A DNA stretch of 64,000 bases, from the NCBI GenBank assembly GCA_002786025.1, contig NHNW01000062.1, forward strand, positions 162,498-226,497, written 5' to 3'. Below the pieces are notes generated by a model, which was not told the origin of the DNA, did no database searches, and saw only the letters and a list, made by a program, of their open reading frames with translations. Of the stretch, positions 1-10,798 are shown one piece after another. The translations under genes and the position numbers were made by a program. Origin of the DNA: Zasmidium citrigriseum (taxonomy: Eukaryota > Ascomycota > Dothideomycetes > Mycosphaerellales > Mycosphaerellaceae). Every line of letters starts with the position of its first letter. Position 1 is the first letter of the stretch.

Positions 1-599
1 CGTAATTGGTTTTGGCCTCGCTGTGCCCCTGATCGGATGCTTCGATCGTCTGGCGGCGTACCTGACCCGTCGAAACGACTACGTCCGTGAAGCAGAAATG
101 CGTCTCGGTATGCTCATACCAGCGGCCATCATTGCACCAGCCGGCCTTATCGTTTACGGCCTGACTGCCGAAGACCAACTTCATTGGATCGGCTACTTCT
201 GCGGAGTCGCCATGTGCAACTGGGGAGCATACTTCTTCTTCACCGGGACTTTGGCTTATGCTGTTGACTCGTATAACGCCAATGTGTCCGAGATGTTGAT
301 TGCTATGTGTTGTGGGAAGCAGCTTATTAGCTTTGCTTTTGGGATTTGTGAGTCTCTGATGACCGTCTGGCTCCGTCCTGCGTGCTGGCTAACATTCTGA
401 AACTGCAGACCTGTTGGACTGGATTCAGCAGCATGGCTATGCTGTCATCATCGCAGGAGTCTTCTGCGGCGTGACTTTCGCTAACAACCTCTTCGTTATC
501 GTCTTTATGATGGCTGGCAAGAAAATCAGACGTTTCTGGGTGGGAACTTGGCTTGCGAAGATGCATCAGAGCAGCATTCGCCAGATGATGAGCCATTAG
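1..599 (+). CDS. MFS transporter, C-terminal part (5' end outside window)
   Basis: The reading frame is already open at base 2. Exon 1 runs to 347, an intron with a GTGAGT donor, a GCTAAC branch point and an AG acceptor fills 348-408, and the last exon ends with TAG at 597-599. The translation shows about four hydrophobic membrane segments joined by short basic loops, as in the last third of a fungal DHA1-type drug/H+ antiporter. The segment FFFTGTLAYAVDSYN is typical of that family, and the protein ends in a short basic and His-containing cytosolic tail. It would act as a plasma-membrane or vacuolar exporter, but the substrate cannot be told from this part. Because the N-terminal half is missing, the family call rests on the C-terminal helices only. 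Confidence 0.75.
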
Positions 600-1193
600 T
601 TCCCACGCAATCAGGAATAGTCATGACTTCGAAGCTGCCGGCTTGAGATTGTCGAACATCCTATTTCTGCTAAATCAACATCGACCTTATCTTTGGAGCG
701 CAGCTTCTCACGCACACCTCCAATCTGAAGCCTTGTAACTGGCTTGCATGATCAGTCATAGCCGGGACGTTGGGTTCCCACTATTGGCTGCTTAGCTAGA
801 TCTCCTGCACCTGGCTAGAGGCAGCTGATGGCCTCTCTAGGAGCTGAATGCACGGCCTGTTCAGCCACCATGACAAGGGGCTCAAAGCCGAGTTGGCAAA
901 CCTTTCAGCTGTTGTTGGAGGCTTGCTCTGCCCAGCCTTCAGTCAGCTGTCAGACCAGGGCATGTCATGCACACCGGTGCGGCCCCAGTCTCAAGTGCAT
1001 GTTGGAGGCTTTCAGCTGAGCTGCACAGATGAAATAGTTCTTCCAGCTCTTCTGCTAGTCCGAGTTCGATATAAAGCGTCAACTCCAGACGCTCATAACC
1101 TCACAGCACTCTACAACGATATCAAGCGCTCCAGAGAGGAAGTCGTCTTACCTTTGACGCGCCTCTTTGGACCCAGTGTCAGGGTAGCCCAAC
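600..1193. other. Intergenic region, no supported gene
   Basis: Open frames here are short, or are extensions in another frame of the gene starting at 1194. I see no RNA gene, repeat or clear TATA box. It presumably holds the 3' UTR of the transporter and the promoter of the next gene. Confidence 0.5.
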
Positions 1194-1937
1194 ATGAGTT
1201 CCTCCGACAGCCCGCCAAACTCCACAATCGTCTACCCAACCGTCCCACCAGAAGAAAACGATCCCGCTGTCCGGATCAACGTAATGAAAGAGATCTGTCT
1301 GGCCAATCTACCTCCAAAAGACTCCCGTCAAGCGATCGATCACGGCTTCTACCACGAAATCCAGACGGCCGAAATGCTATACCTACGAAGTCTCTTTACA
1401 TCTGGTGCACAGATCTCCCGCCCCCTCACAGCGGCTGAGAAAGCCCGTGGATTGAAAGGCCACTCTCAGATGGTTCTTGTGCCCATGGAAGGTGGCAGGT
1501 ACAGGGAGATCGACATGGTTTGCAAAGGCGACCCGACAGTGGAACCCGGCTGGCATCCTATGGCTGATAAGAAGACCTTGTACATTGTCGAGGCCAAAGA
1601 CACTGCAAGGGGTGACAGCAGCCAGCTGCAAGTCAACATACAATTAGCTCAGCGCCTCGGGGCAGGAGTATGCTACTCTCTCCAAGGCTCGAAGCCTAGC
1701 CGGGAGAATGCGCTGAGATCAGCGCACCAGGCGATCGTTGGTGCCAACGGCACCCCGACCCTGGCATTCATCAACACGGAGCCGGTGCAGTTCGGGAGGA
1801 ACTATTACGACGGATATGGGACACTCATGGGCATGCAGAAGCTTCCGACGTTGAAGCAGATCCTTCGCAAAGAGAAGGTCATGTCCGGAGAAGAGTATGA
1901 TCCCAGCGTTGACTATGATTGGGATCCCGTTGGTTGA
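1194..1937 (+). CDS. Orphan protein with possible PD-(D/E)XK nuclease-like signature
   Basis: A single-exon frame of 247 residues beginning at ATG 1194. I do not recognise the family. The central part has the order expected of a restriction-endonuclease-like fold. A strand with E105-I-D107 is followed about 25 residues later by a hydrophobic strand ending I-V-E133-A-K135-D, then a glutamine-bearing helix (around Q144-Q150), then alternating strands and helices. An upstream helix carries glutamates E54 and E60 that could be part of the core. There is no signal peptide or membrane segment, so a cytosolic or nuclear location is likely. The C-terminus is acidic (DPSVDYDWDP). The D...ExK spacing is suggestive but not proof; a fungal protein of unknown function is the alternative. 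No neighbour suggests a partner. Confidence 0.6.
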   Translation: MSSSDSPPNSTIVYPTVPPEENDPAVRINVMKEICLANLPPKDSRQAIDHGFYHEIQTAEMLYLRSLFTSGAQISRPLTAAEKARGLKGHSQMVLVPMEGGRYREIDMVCKGDPTVEPGWHPMADKKTLYIVEAKDTARGDSSQLQVNIQLAQRLGAGVCYSLQGSKPSRENALRSAHQAIVGANGTPTLAFINTEPVQFGRNYYDGYGTLMGMQKLPTLKQILRKEKVMSGEEYDPSVDYDWDPVG

Positions 1938-2009
1938 GTGGTCGGTATGATGAGATTGATGTTCGTCACCGGGTATCACAGATGTGTTAAGGTTTCGTCA
2001 CTTTCGTGC

Positions 2010-3559
2010 TTATAGCGTATACCTGAAGTCAGGATGCCGATCTCCTCTTGCTCCAGTATCAAGGATCTTCGCCCTCTCGTCTTCAGACATATCCTCTCGC
2101 TTCCGATTGATCCCTTTCAGAGTAAAGTACAGCGTGGCGTATCCTATCGAAGCACACACGATCGTCGACAATGACACGGCATGGCCAATGACATATCTTC
2201 CATCACTGTTCGTAATTCGATAGATCTGTCCAGCCAAGATGCCTGCGCTGTTTCCGATCGTCTGCTGAAGACCGATTGCGGTCGCTCGTTTGTAGTATCC
2301 AGCATTCGAGTTGGAGATCCAGGTAACATTCAATCCCACACAGCAGTAGATTCCTGTTGCTGTGACGAAGGTCGCGAAGTAGAGGACGGCAGTCCTGTCC
2401 ATGCCGATGCCTAACATCATGGCATAGCCAACTGCTGTGACTAAAGCCAGAGGTGACATGAAGAATGCACGCCGCTTCACCTTGTCCGAGATAGAGGCGA
2501 TGACCAGATAGAATACTGACGCCCAGATATACACTGGCACCGTCAGGAGCTGTGTTCGAACCGAGCTGAATCCAAAGCCTCGAATGATAGTCGGCAGGAA
2601 CGTGCTGAAGCCGAATGAACAGGTATTGGCACAGAACTGACAGAAGGCACTGAGCCAGACTTTAGGGTCCCTGAACGCCAACTTGACCTCTTCGCGGTCG
2701 AAGGTCTCATTTTCGCCTTGGTAAAGGGCGACTTGTTCGTGTCGGATGCGCATGAGTCTCTTGTCCTTATCGTTGAGCCACCAGGCGCTTTCGAAGCTGT
2801 CCGGCAGGAGGATGATGCAGCCGAAACCCACGACGATTGAGATCAGGCCTTCGACGAGGAAGAGCCATCGCCAGCCAGCCAAGACGCCGTTCAGACTGGT
2901 CAGACCGTAAGCCAAAAGTCCACCAAATGCACCTGAAAGTGCTGCTGCAACGAAGAGATAGCTGATCCGTCGGGCTTGCTCGATGGGTTTGTAGAATGTC
3001 GACAGGTATAAAGTGAGGCATGGGAACAAGCCTGACTCGAAGGCTCCCAGCAGAAGTCGAGAGGCGAGTAGTGTTGCGTAGTTCTTCATGAAAGCGCTGC
3101 CGATGATAACGGCGGACCAACAGATCACAAAGAAGGGGATCAATCGAGAAGGTCGGGCCTTCTTGAGGATGAGGGACGCTGGAATCTCGAAGCTGATATA
3201 TGTGACTACGCCGTCGTCAGTGTCGCAAGCTCGTCATCTTGGTCGAAGATGGAACATTACCATAAAACAGCGTCACTGCAACGTTCAATTTATCTCCCGT
3301 CAGGCCTAGGTCTTCGTTCATGCCTGCAATGGCGGCGTTCCCTGGAGAAATTAGTCTTGCGTTAATATGTGCCTGCAAATCGCCTACCTATGTTTGAACG
3401 ATCAAGATACGCAACAAGAAAGACCAGTACCATCATTGGAGACAGCCATAAGTCGATCTTTCGAACCAGCCTCTTCTCAGCAACAGGATCGATGACGGCC
3501 TCGTGGGAGCCGACCTCGTCATCATGAGGCTCCATGTATTGTTGTTTCGTATCGTCCAT
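2010..3559 (-). CDS. MFS permease, anion:cation symporter (Dal5/TNA1-like) family
   Basis: Three exons on the minus strand: 3559-3388, 3341-3261 and 3205-2010. They join in frame through two introns (3342-3387 and 3206-3260) to give 482 residues. The N-terminal cytosolic stretch ends in the basic-acidic motif before helix 1. The LDRSNIGNA motif, diagnostic of the anion:cation symporter branch (allantoate, nicotinate, biotin and related organic anions), spans the first intron. Twelve hydrophobic segments can be followed, with a long central loop at about residues 215-255. The start ATG at 3559 is the first in the frame. It is transcribed divergently from the fumarylacetoacetase-family gene at 3928, with 368 bases between start codons, and the regulator at 4976-7079 lies just beyond. 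The context suggests uptake of an organic acid or aromatic breakdown product. Confidence 0.88.
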
Positions 3560-3927
3560 GGTGATCTTTTTCGCGTATCAGAGTCAAGAGGTCCTTTAAG
3601 CATTGCAAGTGTTGCTTGCCGTAGTACTTATTATACTTCACTCCTCAATACCAAGAACTCTTATCATTGAGCGTCGGCTTTCAGATCGTTGTCGTAAGAA
3701 TTTGCCGATGAAGATCGGTAAAATCGGCCACGGCCAAGATAGCGGCCAGCAGCTTGCCCGGCCATAGAAGGATTTCCGTCGGTCAAATGCAGTGATCATC
3801 GGCACGACACGATAGTTAAGACATCGTCCAAGAAGAGCAGAAGGATTCATCTACTTTATCGATCTTCCAACATTGCTAGTGGTAGCGCTTTTCAACAGAT
3901 CCGTTCACCAAATCAGTGACTTTGAGG
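3560..3927. promoter_or_regulatory. Shared divergent promoter region, permease / FAH-family gene
   Basis: The 368 bases between the two opposed start codons must contain both promoters. No known operator could be assigned. The shared region would allow the adjacent Zn2Cys6 regulator to act on both genes; that is inference. Confidence 0.45.
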
Positions 3928-4969
3928 ATGGGCTCCATGGACACAGCAATGGACCATCTGCCAGTGAGTCGTTCAAGCGTGGAGTGAGAGTGGCTCGGGA
4001 TGTGCTGACTTTGTGTCGAAAGCGTTGGGAGCGTCTCGTTCGCTTCATCGCCAACGAAGATGGATGCGAGCACCTCGGAGAGCCGCTGGATGGGAACGTC
4101 GACGGTATGCGACCTTTGGGCTTTGCAAGAGCCTGTAGCTGACTGATGCTATAGTTGGTGCTGCTTTGGCCGATGGAAAGACGACCGAAGTTCGAGGATT
4201 CTCGGGATCGTCTGCTTTGGACCTTTCTCTGAAGCCAACCAGCACGATCTGGACAGTCAAATCTTTGCTACCTCCGTTGACAAAGGCAGAGGTCGGTACA
4301 ATTCGGTGTATCGGTCTGAATTACCGGAACCATGCCAAGGAAATGAACCTGACACTGCCGACCCATCCATCTGTGTTCTTCAAGCCAGCGTCGTGTCTGA
4401 ACGGCTCGAACGTCCCGCTGGTCATACCATATCAAGCCACGGACGACCAAGCAGACTACGAGGCCGAGTTGGCCATCATCATTGGACGCGAGTGCCGGAA
4501 TGTCGAGGAAGCCGACGCCATGGAGTTTGTTCTTGGGTACAGTTGCTCCAATGATGTAACTGCACGGAAGTGGCAGTTTGCTGGAGGCAATACGCAGTGG
4601 GGATATGGCAAGGGATTTGATGGGTTTGCGCCACTCGGTCCATGTCTTGTTTCGCAAAGACGCATTCCAGATTTCGATTCCATCGAAGTCAAGACTGTCT
4701 TGAACGGCGAGGTCATGCAGCGGGGGCGAGCTGATGATATGATTTTCTCGATTCCGGCCATCGTATCGCATCTCAGTCAGGGCACGACTCTGGAGCCAGG
4801 AACGGTGATCATGACTGGCACACCGCACGGGATTGGCGTGAGCAGAGACCCACCCGTATTTCTTCAAGATGGCGATGACGTCCGGATCGTCGCCAGTCAT
4901 GGGCTTGGGAGTCTTGTAAATTGGGTGGTGTATGAGCAAAGGTCGGGAAAGAAGTTGGCGGACAGCTGA
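3928..4969 (+). CDS. Fumarylacetoacetate hydrolase (FAH) family protein
   Basis: Three exons (3928-3963, 4023-4104, 4155-4969) give 310 residues, the usual length for fungal members. Introns 3964-4022 and 4105-4154 have GTGAGT/GTATGC donors and TGCTGAC/ACTGATGC branch sites. The start could be ATG 3928 or the in-frame ATG 3937. After an N-terminal WERLVRFIA stretch typical of the family, the core shows IGLNYRNHAKE (the catalytic His/Glu helix), DYEAELAIIIG (metal-binding glutamates), SNDVTARKWQ (metal-binding aspartate) and MTGTPHGIGV near the end. Such enzymes cleave or decarboxylate 2-oxo/1,3-diketo acids with Mg2+; the exact substrate cannot be read from the sequence. The stop lies only six bases before the convergent regulator gene. 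Gene spacing suggests a catabolic unit with the permease. Confidence 0.9.
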
Positions 4970-4975
4970 GGAGTT

Positions 4976-7079
4976 CTATGTCAACACAGGATCTTGAGCA
5001 ATGCTCTCGAGCATGAACTCCCATTGTTGTACGTCTATTGCTTCTGGAAGCGTAAGGGTGGGATCATGCCATAGATTCGTGCTTGGATCATCGGAAAATG
5101 GAGGAAAGGGCCTGCTGAAGGCGGACGGCTCAGACAGTAATTCCGAGCCTGAAGGACCGGCAGATATGCTTGGCTCGAAATCGGCATTGGACGACATGGA
5201 CGCCATGGGTGGTGTCTCAGTTGGGGTGTTGTTGGGGATTGCGCGCCTATTGCTTTGGCGCAGACTCCTTGCTTTTGAGATGCACAGCTCAACAATCTTC
5301 ACTTCTGCCAATGCGAATTCATTGATCCAGATGTCATGACGTTGCATCTCACAATAAGCCACAAGATCTTCCAGCAGCGCATGAGTCCTGAAGGAATGCG
5401 GGTCCCGAACGGCAATGACTCCCAGCACAAGTACACTGTTGAACAAGTGATGAGGGCCCAGTGCCCACTTCAGGCGGTCTTGTAGCGACTGTCCAAGATA
5501 TTTGAGCCGTAGTGCCAGATCAGAGCAAGCCGATGACATACAAATGTCATGGCTGTACTTGAATCGGTTCGTGATGCTGTGACGAAGGAGATACGGTCGA
5601 TGTAGAGTTATCCTTGTAAAATGATACATGGCGTGCAGGCGGAGTCGATTCCAGTAGAGATACGGTCTAGAGGAGTCCAGTGATGTGTCTGCGTTCTCGA
5701 GTCGGAAATATCGCGGCAAGTGAGACTCCCATTCGACGATGTCACGGTCCAGTGCCAGAACCAAATCGTAAGAGACTGCGAACAAACCAAAGCATTGCTC
5801 CTGAATCCTTCCAACGATCACGGCAAGGTCATGAGCAAGCCGATTGCAGACGGCTTGTGTTGGATCGGATGACGACGCCTCAATGGCAGTCGTCGCCTCC
5901 TCATCGCTTAGGTCGTCCAGCCAGATATTGGATGCCCTCTTCACCATGCATTGCTGATCGACGATCGCAAACGGTCTTCCCAAAGCCAAAGCAATTGTCT
6001 TATCCAACACATACAGATGACTCCAGAGTCGTCGTCGGGTTTCGGTCTCTCTACGAGGAAGTCTCCAGCGTTCCCCGTCGATGTGCATTCCTTGAGCCTG
6101 AGACATTCGCTGCGACAACATTAGAATGAAGCTGAGTGCTTGAACGAGCTCTTACCATAGCGAAGCTCGTAGTCAGCCACGATTCAGTGACTCTTCGAGT
6201 GTAGATCAAGTATCTCGTCACCAGGATGCCTGCCCTGACAAGATCTGTACTTTCACCATAGAAAGATGGAGCAATAACAATCGCTCGCCTGGAAGCCCAG
6301 TAGAACCTGAGGGACGTTTCGTTGAGCTCGCGCTGCGCGTCCAAATTTCTCGGAACAGGATCGTCCAGAAGAACGCCATATGCGAGCACAATGAAAAGCA
6401 ACGCGAGCCACCTGAGATCAACAGTAGCAAAGTCATCGAACCCAAACTTACGTGACCAGAACGCTTCATACTTCTCGCGGAAGTTGGCCGGATGCACAGC
6501 ATCGATTGACCAGTTCAGCTCGCGCAGAAAGCATTCTGTCAATTTGTCGACAGTCGCTTTCCTCCGAGGAAGAATTCCTAACAGATCCCAGATTTGCGAA
6601 AACGGTCCGCCCTCATCGCGAAAGGAATGGGCTGATCCAGCGCCTGGCTGCGCTCTGATTTCCGATGAGATGTCAGGCGCTGGCGCTTCAATGACCTTTG
6701 CGGCTGCCTGAGGGCCAAAATAGGAGGATCCAAAGAAAGAAGGAGCATCCTGGCTTCTGAACAAATTGCCGACGCTGTCTGCTCCCTCAGCTATGATAGA
6801 CGAGCTAGGGCGCGTTTCTTGGACTCGGTCACTTGTACTTGTGGCATTGGCAGATCCACGATCGTGCGAGCCGGCGGCCTCAGGGTACGTGCATGTTGAT
6901 GGTACTGCACGTCTCCGGCAATTGGAGCACACTGCGGACCCATCACCATCGCACTGTACTGGTCATCAGCAATGATTCCATCTCGCCCATCGTCTCCTTA
7001 CCTTTTGCTTCCTCTTGTGGCAAGGGAGGCAGGCCACAGCGTGTCGACCGCGTTTGCGAGGGGATCGGGATATTGGCAT
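4976..7079 (-). CDS. Zn2Cys6 fungal transcription factor
   Basis: Three exons (7079-7002, 6953-6156, 6109-4976), with introns 6954-7001 and 6110-6155, give 669 residues. The first intron splits the DNA-binding domain. Joined, the six cysteines read C-x2-C-x6-C-x7-C-x2-C-x8-C, starting ACLPCHKRKQKC, preceded by a basic patch (PRKRGR). A serine-rich linker follows, then a fungal-specific regulatory domain (about residues 150-480), where the second exon junction restores the family stretch AMRMSQAQGMHID. The tail is Pro/Ser-rich and acidic, as in activation domains. ATG 7079 was chosen because upstream sequence in the frame lacks family similarity. It is nuclear and is likely the local regulator of the permease and FAH-family genes; that role is inferred from adjacency only. 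Confidence 0.9.
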
Positions 7080-7548
7080 GGCGATGGGGTGAAGAGGGAG
7101 GATTTGCCGAAGGAAAGCGCGACACTTTTGAGTTTTTGCCGATGGCTCGATCCTAGCACGAAGGTTTGCCCTATCGTTGGCAGGGACCTTGCGTTGATAA
7201 TAGATCAACTGGTTATCAGTCAAAATAGAGTGACAGCAACAGCAGTGAGGCGGCGTTAGATTGCTTCCATCTTTGAACGTCTTCGACAAGTTTTTGAGAG
7301 AAAAAGGTGGTGCTACAAGGTCCAAGCCGAGTCCGACGTGAACCACCAACGACCAACGTTACACCAGCCCAAGGCCATTGTGCCCCGTTACGAACCCCTG
7401 ATCGGTACCCTCCCTCTTCCGCTCAAACTGGAAGATTTGGTCTCTCTCCAAAACCGATCAACACTGAGCTCTCCAAGGGCTTGTCACAACCTTGAGCCTT
7501 TGCCAGAAAGTAGGAGATTGTTGCGAATATCTTCCACTTTGAGCGGAA
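7080..7548. other. Intergenic region with one minisatellite-like unit
   Basis: No gene is supported. It contains the promoter of the minus-strand regulator and, at about 7412-7450, a single unit resembling the 34-base repeat found in arrays at 46.1 and 53.1 kb. A short motif near 7529-7555 resembles sequence beside the 53.1 kb array. Confidence 0.5.
7412..7450 (+). repeat. Single diverged copy of the 34-base minisatellite unit
   Basis: The sequence around CTCAAACTGGAAGATTTG, flanked by CCCTC and CTCTC, matches the arrangement of the arrays at 53100-53401 (CTCAGATTGGAAGATTAG followed by CTCCCTC). The match was seen by eye, covers about one unit, and could be chance. Confidence 0.4.
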
Positions 7549-8187
7549 CTACGAGGGTATGTACTCAGCATACTCGATCTCAGATTCATACCTCTCTCTC
7601 CACTCATCCTCCAACATGGCGCCCTCCCAAAAGTTCCACCAACGTCCATACTTCCAGGCAAAGTCTCTCTTGATAGACTCCTCCACAAAGCCAAGCTTCA
7701 AGTACAGCTTCTTCGCCGACTCGTTGAACTCCACTGCTCCGATACCAATTCGATGCAGTCGAGCAAAGCTAAAGCCCCAGCATAAAGCCCATTGGATTGC
7801 CTCACTGCCGTAGCCCTTTCCGCGATGAGGGGCGAGGAGGGAGATGGCAATGTCTGCTCGTCCGTGATGGTCTCGCCCACGACCTGGTCCAACAAGCGTC
7901 AGAAAACCGATCGCCTCGCCATGGTTACCGAGTGATGCTTGAACGTCTTTGCTATTTGCTGCAGTCGGAACCGACAGACAAATTATAACTCCCAGCATGC
8001 AAGATTCGAGAAACTCGCGGTGCGACTTTGCGTCTCTGGACCCTTGCGGAGTTGGAACGAAGGGCACGGCATTGTTGAATGCTTCGGCATCATGGCCGAG
8101 CTCTAAGAGGACTCCTGTCTCGTCTGACAGTTCTGGAGCGCGATAGGTAAGACAGGCGGAGTTCCAGACTCCGAACTTTTGGCCCAT
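7549..8187 (-). CDS. GNAT-family N-acetyltransferase (RimJ/RimL-like)
   Basis: A single-exon frame of 212 residues from ATG 8187. The acetyl-CoA pyrophosphate-binding loop is visible as HRGKGYGSEAIQ (motif A, R-x-x-G-x-G). It is preceded by the strand ADIAISLLA and followed by the hydrophobic strand and helix HRIGIGAVEFNESAKKLYLKLGF, where the N-E-S-A and the LGF turn are typical of Acetyltransf_3 enzymes. The tail YGRWWNFWEGAML...EWRERY is usual in fungal members. It would transfer an acetyl group to an amine of an unknown substrate in the cytosol. The N-terminal half is divergent. No functional link to the neighbouring genes is evident. Confidence 0.85.
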   Translation of the reverse strand: MGQKFGVWNSACLTYRAPELSDETGVLLELGHDAEAFNNAVPFVPTPQGSRDAKSHREFLESCMLGVIICLSVPTAANSKDVQASLGNHGEAIGFLTLVGPGRGRDHHGRADIAISLLAPHRGKGYGSEAIQWALCWGFSFARLHRIGIGAVEFNESAKKLYLKLGFVEESIKRDFAWKYGRWWNFWEGAMLEDEWRERYESEIEYAEYIPS

Positions 8188-8460
8188 GACAGCGTGGGGC
8201 TGGTCGGCACGTTTAGTTGACGTGGGAGTAGCGCGCCTTGATTAAGAACGGATGGTGGCAGTAAGCGCAGGCTGCTCATCTGTTTTGCATCCGTCTAAGC
8301 TGGTCCGCCTCGCATTCGCTTCCTTGGTGCCTGCATCAAGTGGAGGCTGGGGCCGGCCACGTGCCATGCAGGTTATTCGCAGCGGTAGAGGTGGCTCATG
8401 GAGCAACTACGAGTTAGAACTGCTCTGCATCATTACTTCTGATCGTGCCAGAATTGGGTA
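8188..8460. other. Short intergenic stretch
   Basis: Lies between the start of the acetyltransferase and the 3' end of the TRP-like gene. No gene or structured element seen. Confidence 0.4.
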
Positions 8461-8500
8461 CCAATCCTTAAGAGTCTTCGCCAATCTTTAAGAGTCTTCG
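8461..8500. repeat. 20-base tandem duplication over a stop codon
   Basis: Two adjacent 20-base copies, CCAATCCTTAAGAGTCTTCG and CCAATCTTTAAGAGTCTTCG, differ at one base. The second copy contains the last codons and stop (minus strand, 8488-8490) of the TRP-like gene, so the stop-proximal sequence is present twice. Confidence 0.9.
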
Positions 8501-10798
8501 CCTTCCAGACTGATCTCTGATGCTATATGAGTCGGCCTCACAACGTGAAATCCTGACTGCGGTACACTCTCGGGCGACAGGAAGCCATATCTTCTCCAAT
8601 CGAATACTTGGAGAACGGCGCTTGCTCGCAGTCGCTCAAACACCCCAGTAGGACGATTGACGTGAGGAGATTGACCAGCCTCGCGAGTCCTGAACGGCGT
8701 GCCATAGATCAGATCAGCTTCTCGAAACGTAAAGTCGTCCCACCGTGGTCCTAGAGACTGCGAGGACTCTGCGAAAGTGTGCTTGCCGATCTCAAGGCTG
8801 GAGCTGGAGGATGAAGATTCGCCGAAAGTAGGGGACTCCACAGGCAAACATAGCACTGGCTTCTCCTCCGGGGTAGCTTGAAGGCGGCTAGTTGACAATG
8901 GTCTCGAGACATCGTCCGTGCTGTAGACGGGAAACATTGAACTCCTGCTTGGCTGCCGGAAGAAACCAGACTGGCGCTGCAACAAGTCTAGAGTTCGAGT
9001 CGTCTTGCCTGAACTGCTCTCGTCAGGGCCGTCGCCTCGCTCGGCAAGAGACAAAGGCTTAGCGTCACTTGACAGTATCTCTGTGTCGGTGTTCACATGT
9101 GCGCTGCCTAGCTTCCTGCGGTTTAGACGTCGCAGTCCATACACCTGTGAGATGAGTGTCAGCATGAGACAGGATGCTGTGCTTTGCGGTGTTGCCACTT
9201 ACCTGAGGTGTTGTTTCCTGTGGACCTTTCCAGAGGATCAAGATCAAGCGGTACACAGCTCGCAGAAAGAACAAAAAGACCAGAGCACATGCATGGAGAG
9301 CCAAGATCATGTATCCAAGAACGTCTTTCGGCTTTCCTTCCGTTAGCCCAGGAAGAAAGCAGCAAAGCATGGCCAATGTGATTGTTCTCATCATCGCGGA
9401 GATGGCCTTCACAGTTTGTTGCTGGCCAGTTCGAAGCCGTAGTATGGCAAAGGCAAATCCGAATTCGCATGCTATCAGCAGAGAGAGCTGGACCACCGGA
9501 AAATGCTGTAGGGCGCCAATCACCGCTCCACGAATAAACGTCAGACTCGCTTGTGTCGCGAGGAGAAGACTTTCCTGGCGCATCGAATATTGCCCCAGGC
9601 CACATTCCAGATTGCCAATCTTGGGCCCTCCGATCGCCATCCGACCTGACTTGGATAGTGGAATGTTCCCGAAAAGCCACACAAAAGCCACCAGAACCAG
9701 AATAATGGCGAGCGATGCAAAGACTGTGTGATAAGTAGGCAGTATCAGGGCGTAGTTGACCTGATAGAACGTGAGAGCACAAAGCGGTAGAGCAAAGTAG
9801 AATAGAACGACCTTCAGGACCGTTCTAAACCGCTCAGCGAATGTCTCGGCTCCAAGCTTGGTATCCAGACGAGTGCAGTGTATGATCTGTAGTATTGCCG
9901 CAAGGACTGTTGCGATGATCAATACTGCGATGATCATGTTGTACCAGGTATCCATCGTTTGAGGAACTCCGACAAGCTGATGCATAGTCTCGAATCCAAG
10001 TGTGCCGCCGTAGGTGCCATTGACCACGTAGATTCCGTCTTGCGTACTTGAGTAAGCGTGGTTATAGGCAAGAGGTCCAGGATTGAACAAAGCCAGGACA
10101 TTCAGGTGGCTCATGATAGGCTGAAAGAATCCAGGGTAGCTCAGAGTCAGAGAACTGGACAGAAAGGCGAACTGCATGTAGTACAAGCACACAATGGCAT
10201 CGGGCAAGATCTCCATGGTCAATCCGATGGTGCTCGCGGTCGATGGTCGCTCCAGATAGAGTGTACGGATCGCGCTAGCGAGCAGTATCAACACAAATAT
10301 GCCAACGGGAATCCATCGCAGCAACATTGCGGTTGCTTTGTGTGGCGCTGATGTGATTTTGGCCTCCAAACAAGCCACTTCGCCCAAGCCTTCCATGTTC
10401 AATTCCAGCCGCATTGCCATCGTCGAAAACGCAGAGATAGGTCCGACATTAGCAGTGATTGGAAGGCGAACCTGGTAATATCGTGGCCGTGTCTCATTGC
10501 AATGTGGCTCCAATTCGAAACGGTGTTCGGTACTCTCTCCTGCATGTCTTGTACTGAGCAGTAGCGTTGCGTTTGCAGGCAGTACGGCACATTCTTCCTC
10601 CGTCAGATACTTCCCAAGTATTAAGGAAAGCTCCGACCTCTGTCCAGCATGGTCAAGCTTCGCATCGTGGATGGTATAGTTGGCCCCCGCTGTCCAGCTG
10701 TTGAGCGAGTATCCCGGGCAGGCTGCTGACTGTAGGTAAGTCGCTGTTGTGCCGAGTCCAAAGCTCAATGCCAGAGCGGCGAGGCTGATTTTCGCCAT
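8488..10798 (-). CDS. TRP-like (Flc/Pkd2-type) multispanning membrane protein
   Basis: Two exons (10798-9203 and 9144-8488) around intron 9145-9202 give about 750 residues. The reading frame has a TTG one codon upstream, but the first ATG is 10798. The N-terminal hydrophobic stretch looks like a signal peptide. It is followed by an about 120-residue lumenal domain with paired cysteines and N-glycosylation sites, resembling the ML-like domain of fungal TRP proteins. Nine or so membrane segments follow from about residue 160 to 510, with large loops. The second exon encodes a Ser-rich cytosolic tail of about 220 residues. Family members are channel-like or FAD/Ca2+-homeostasis proteins of the ER or plasma membrane; which one this is cannot be decided. 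The family call rests on architecture more than on single motifs. Confidence 0.65.

Noticed and set aside
848..1438. 196-codon plus-strand frame
   Set aside because: Overlaps the better supported gene at 1194-1937 in another frame, starts without ATG and has no family features.
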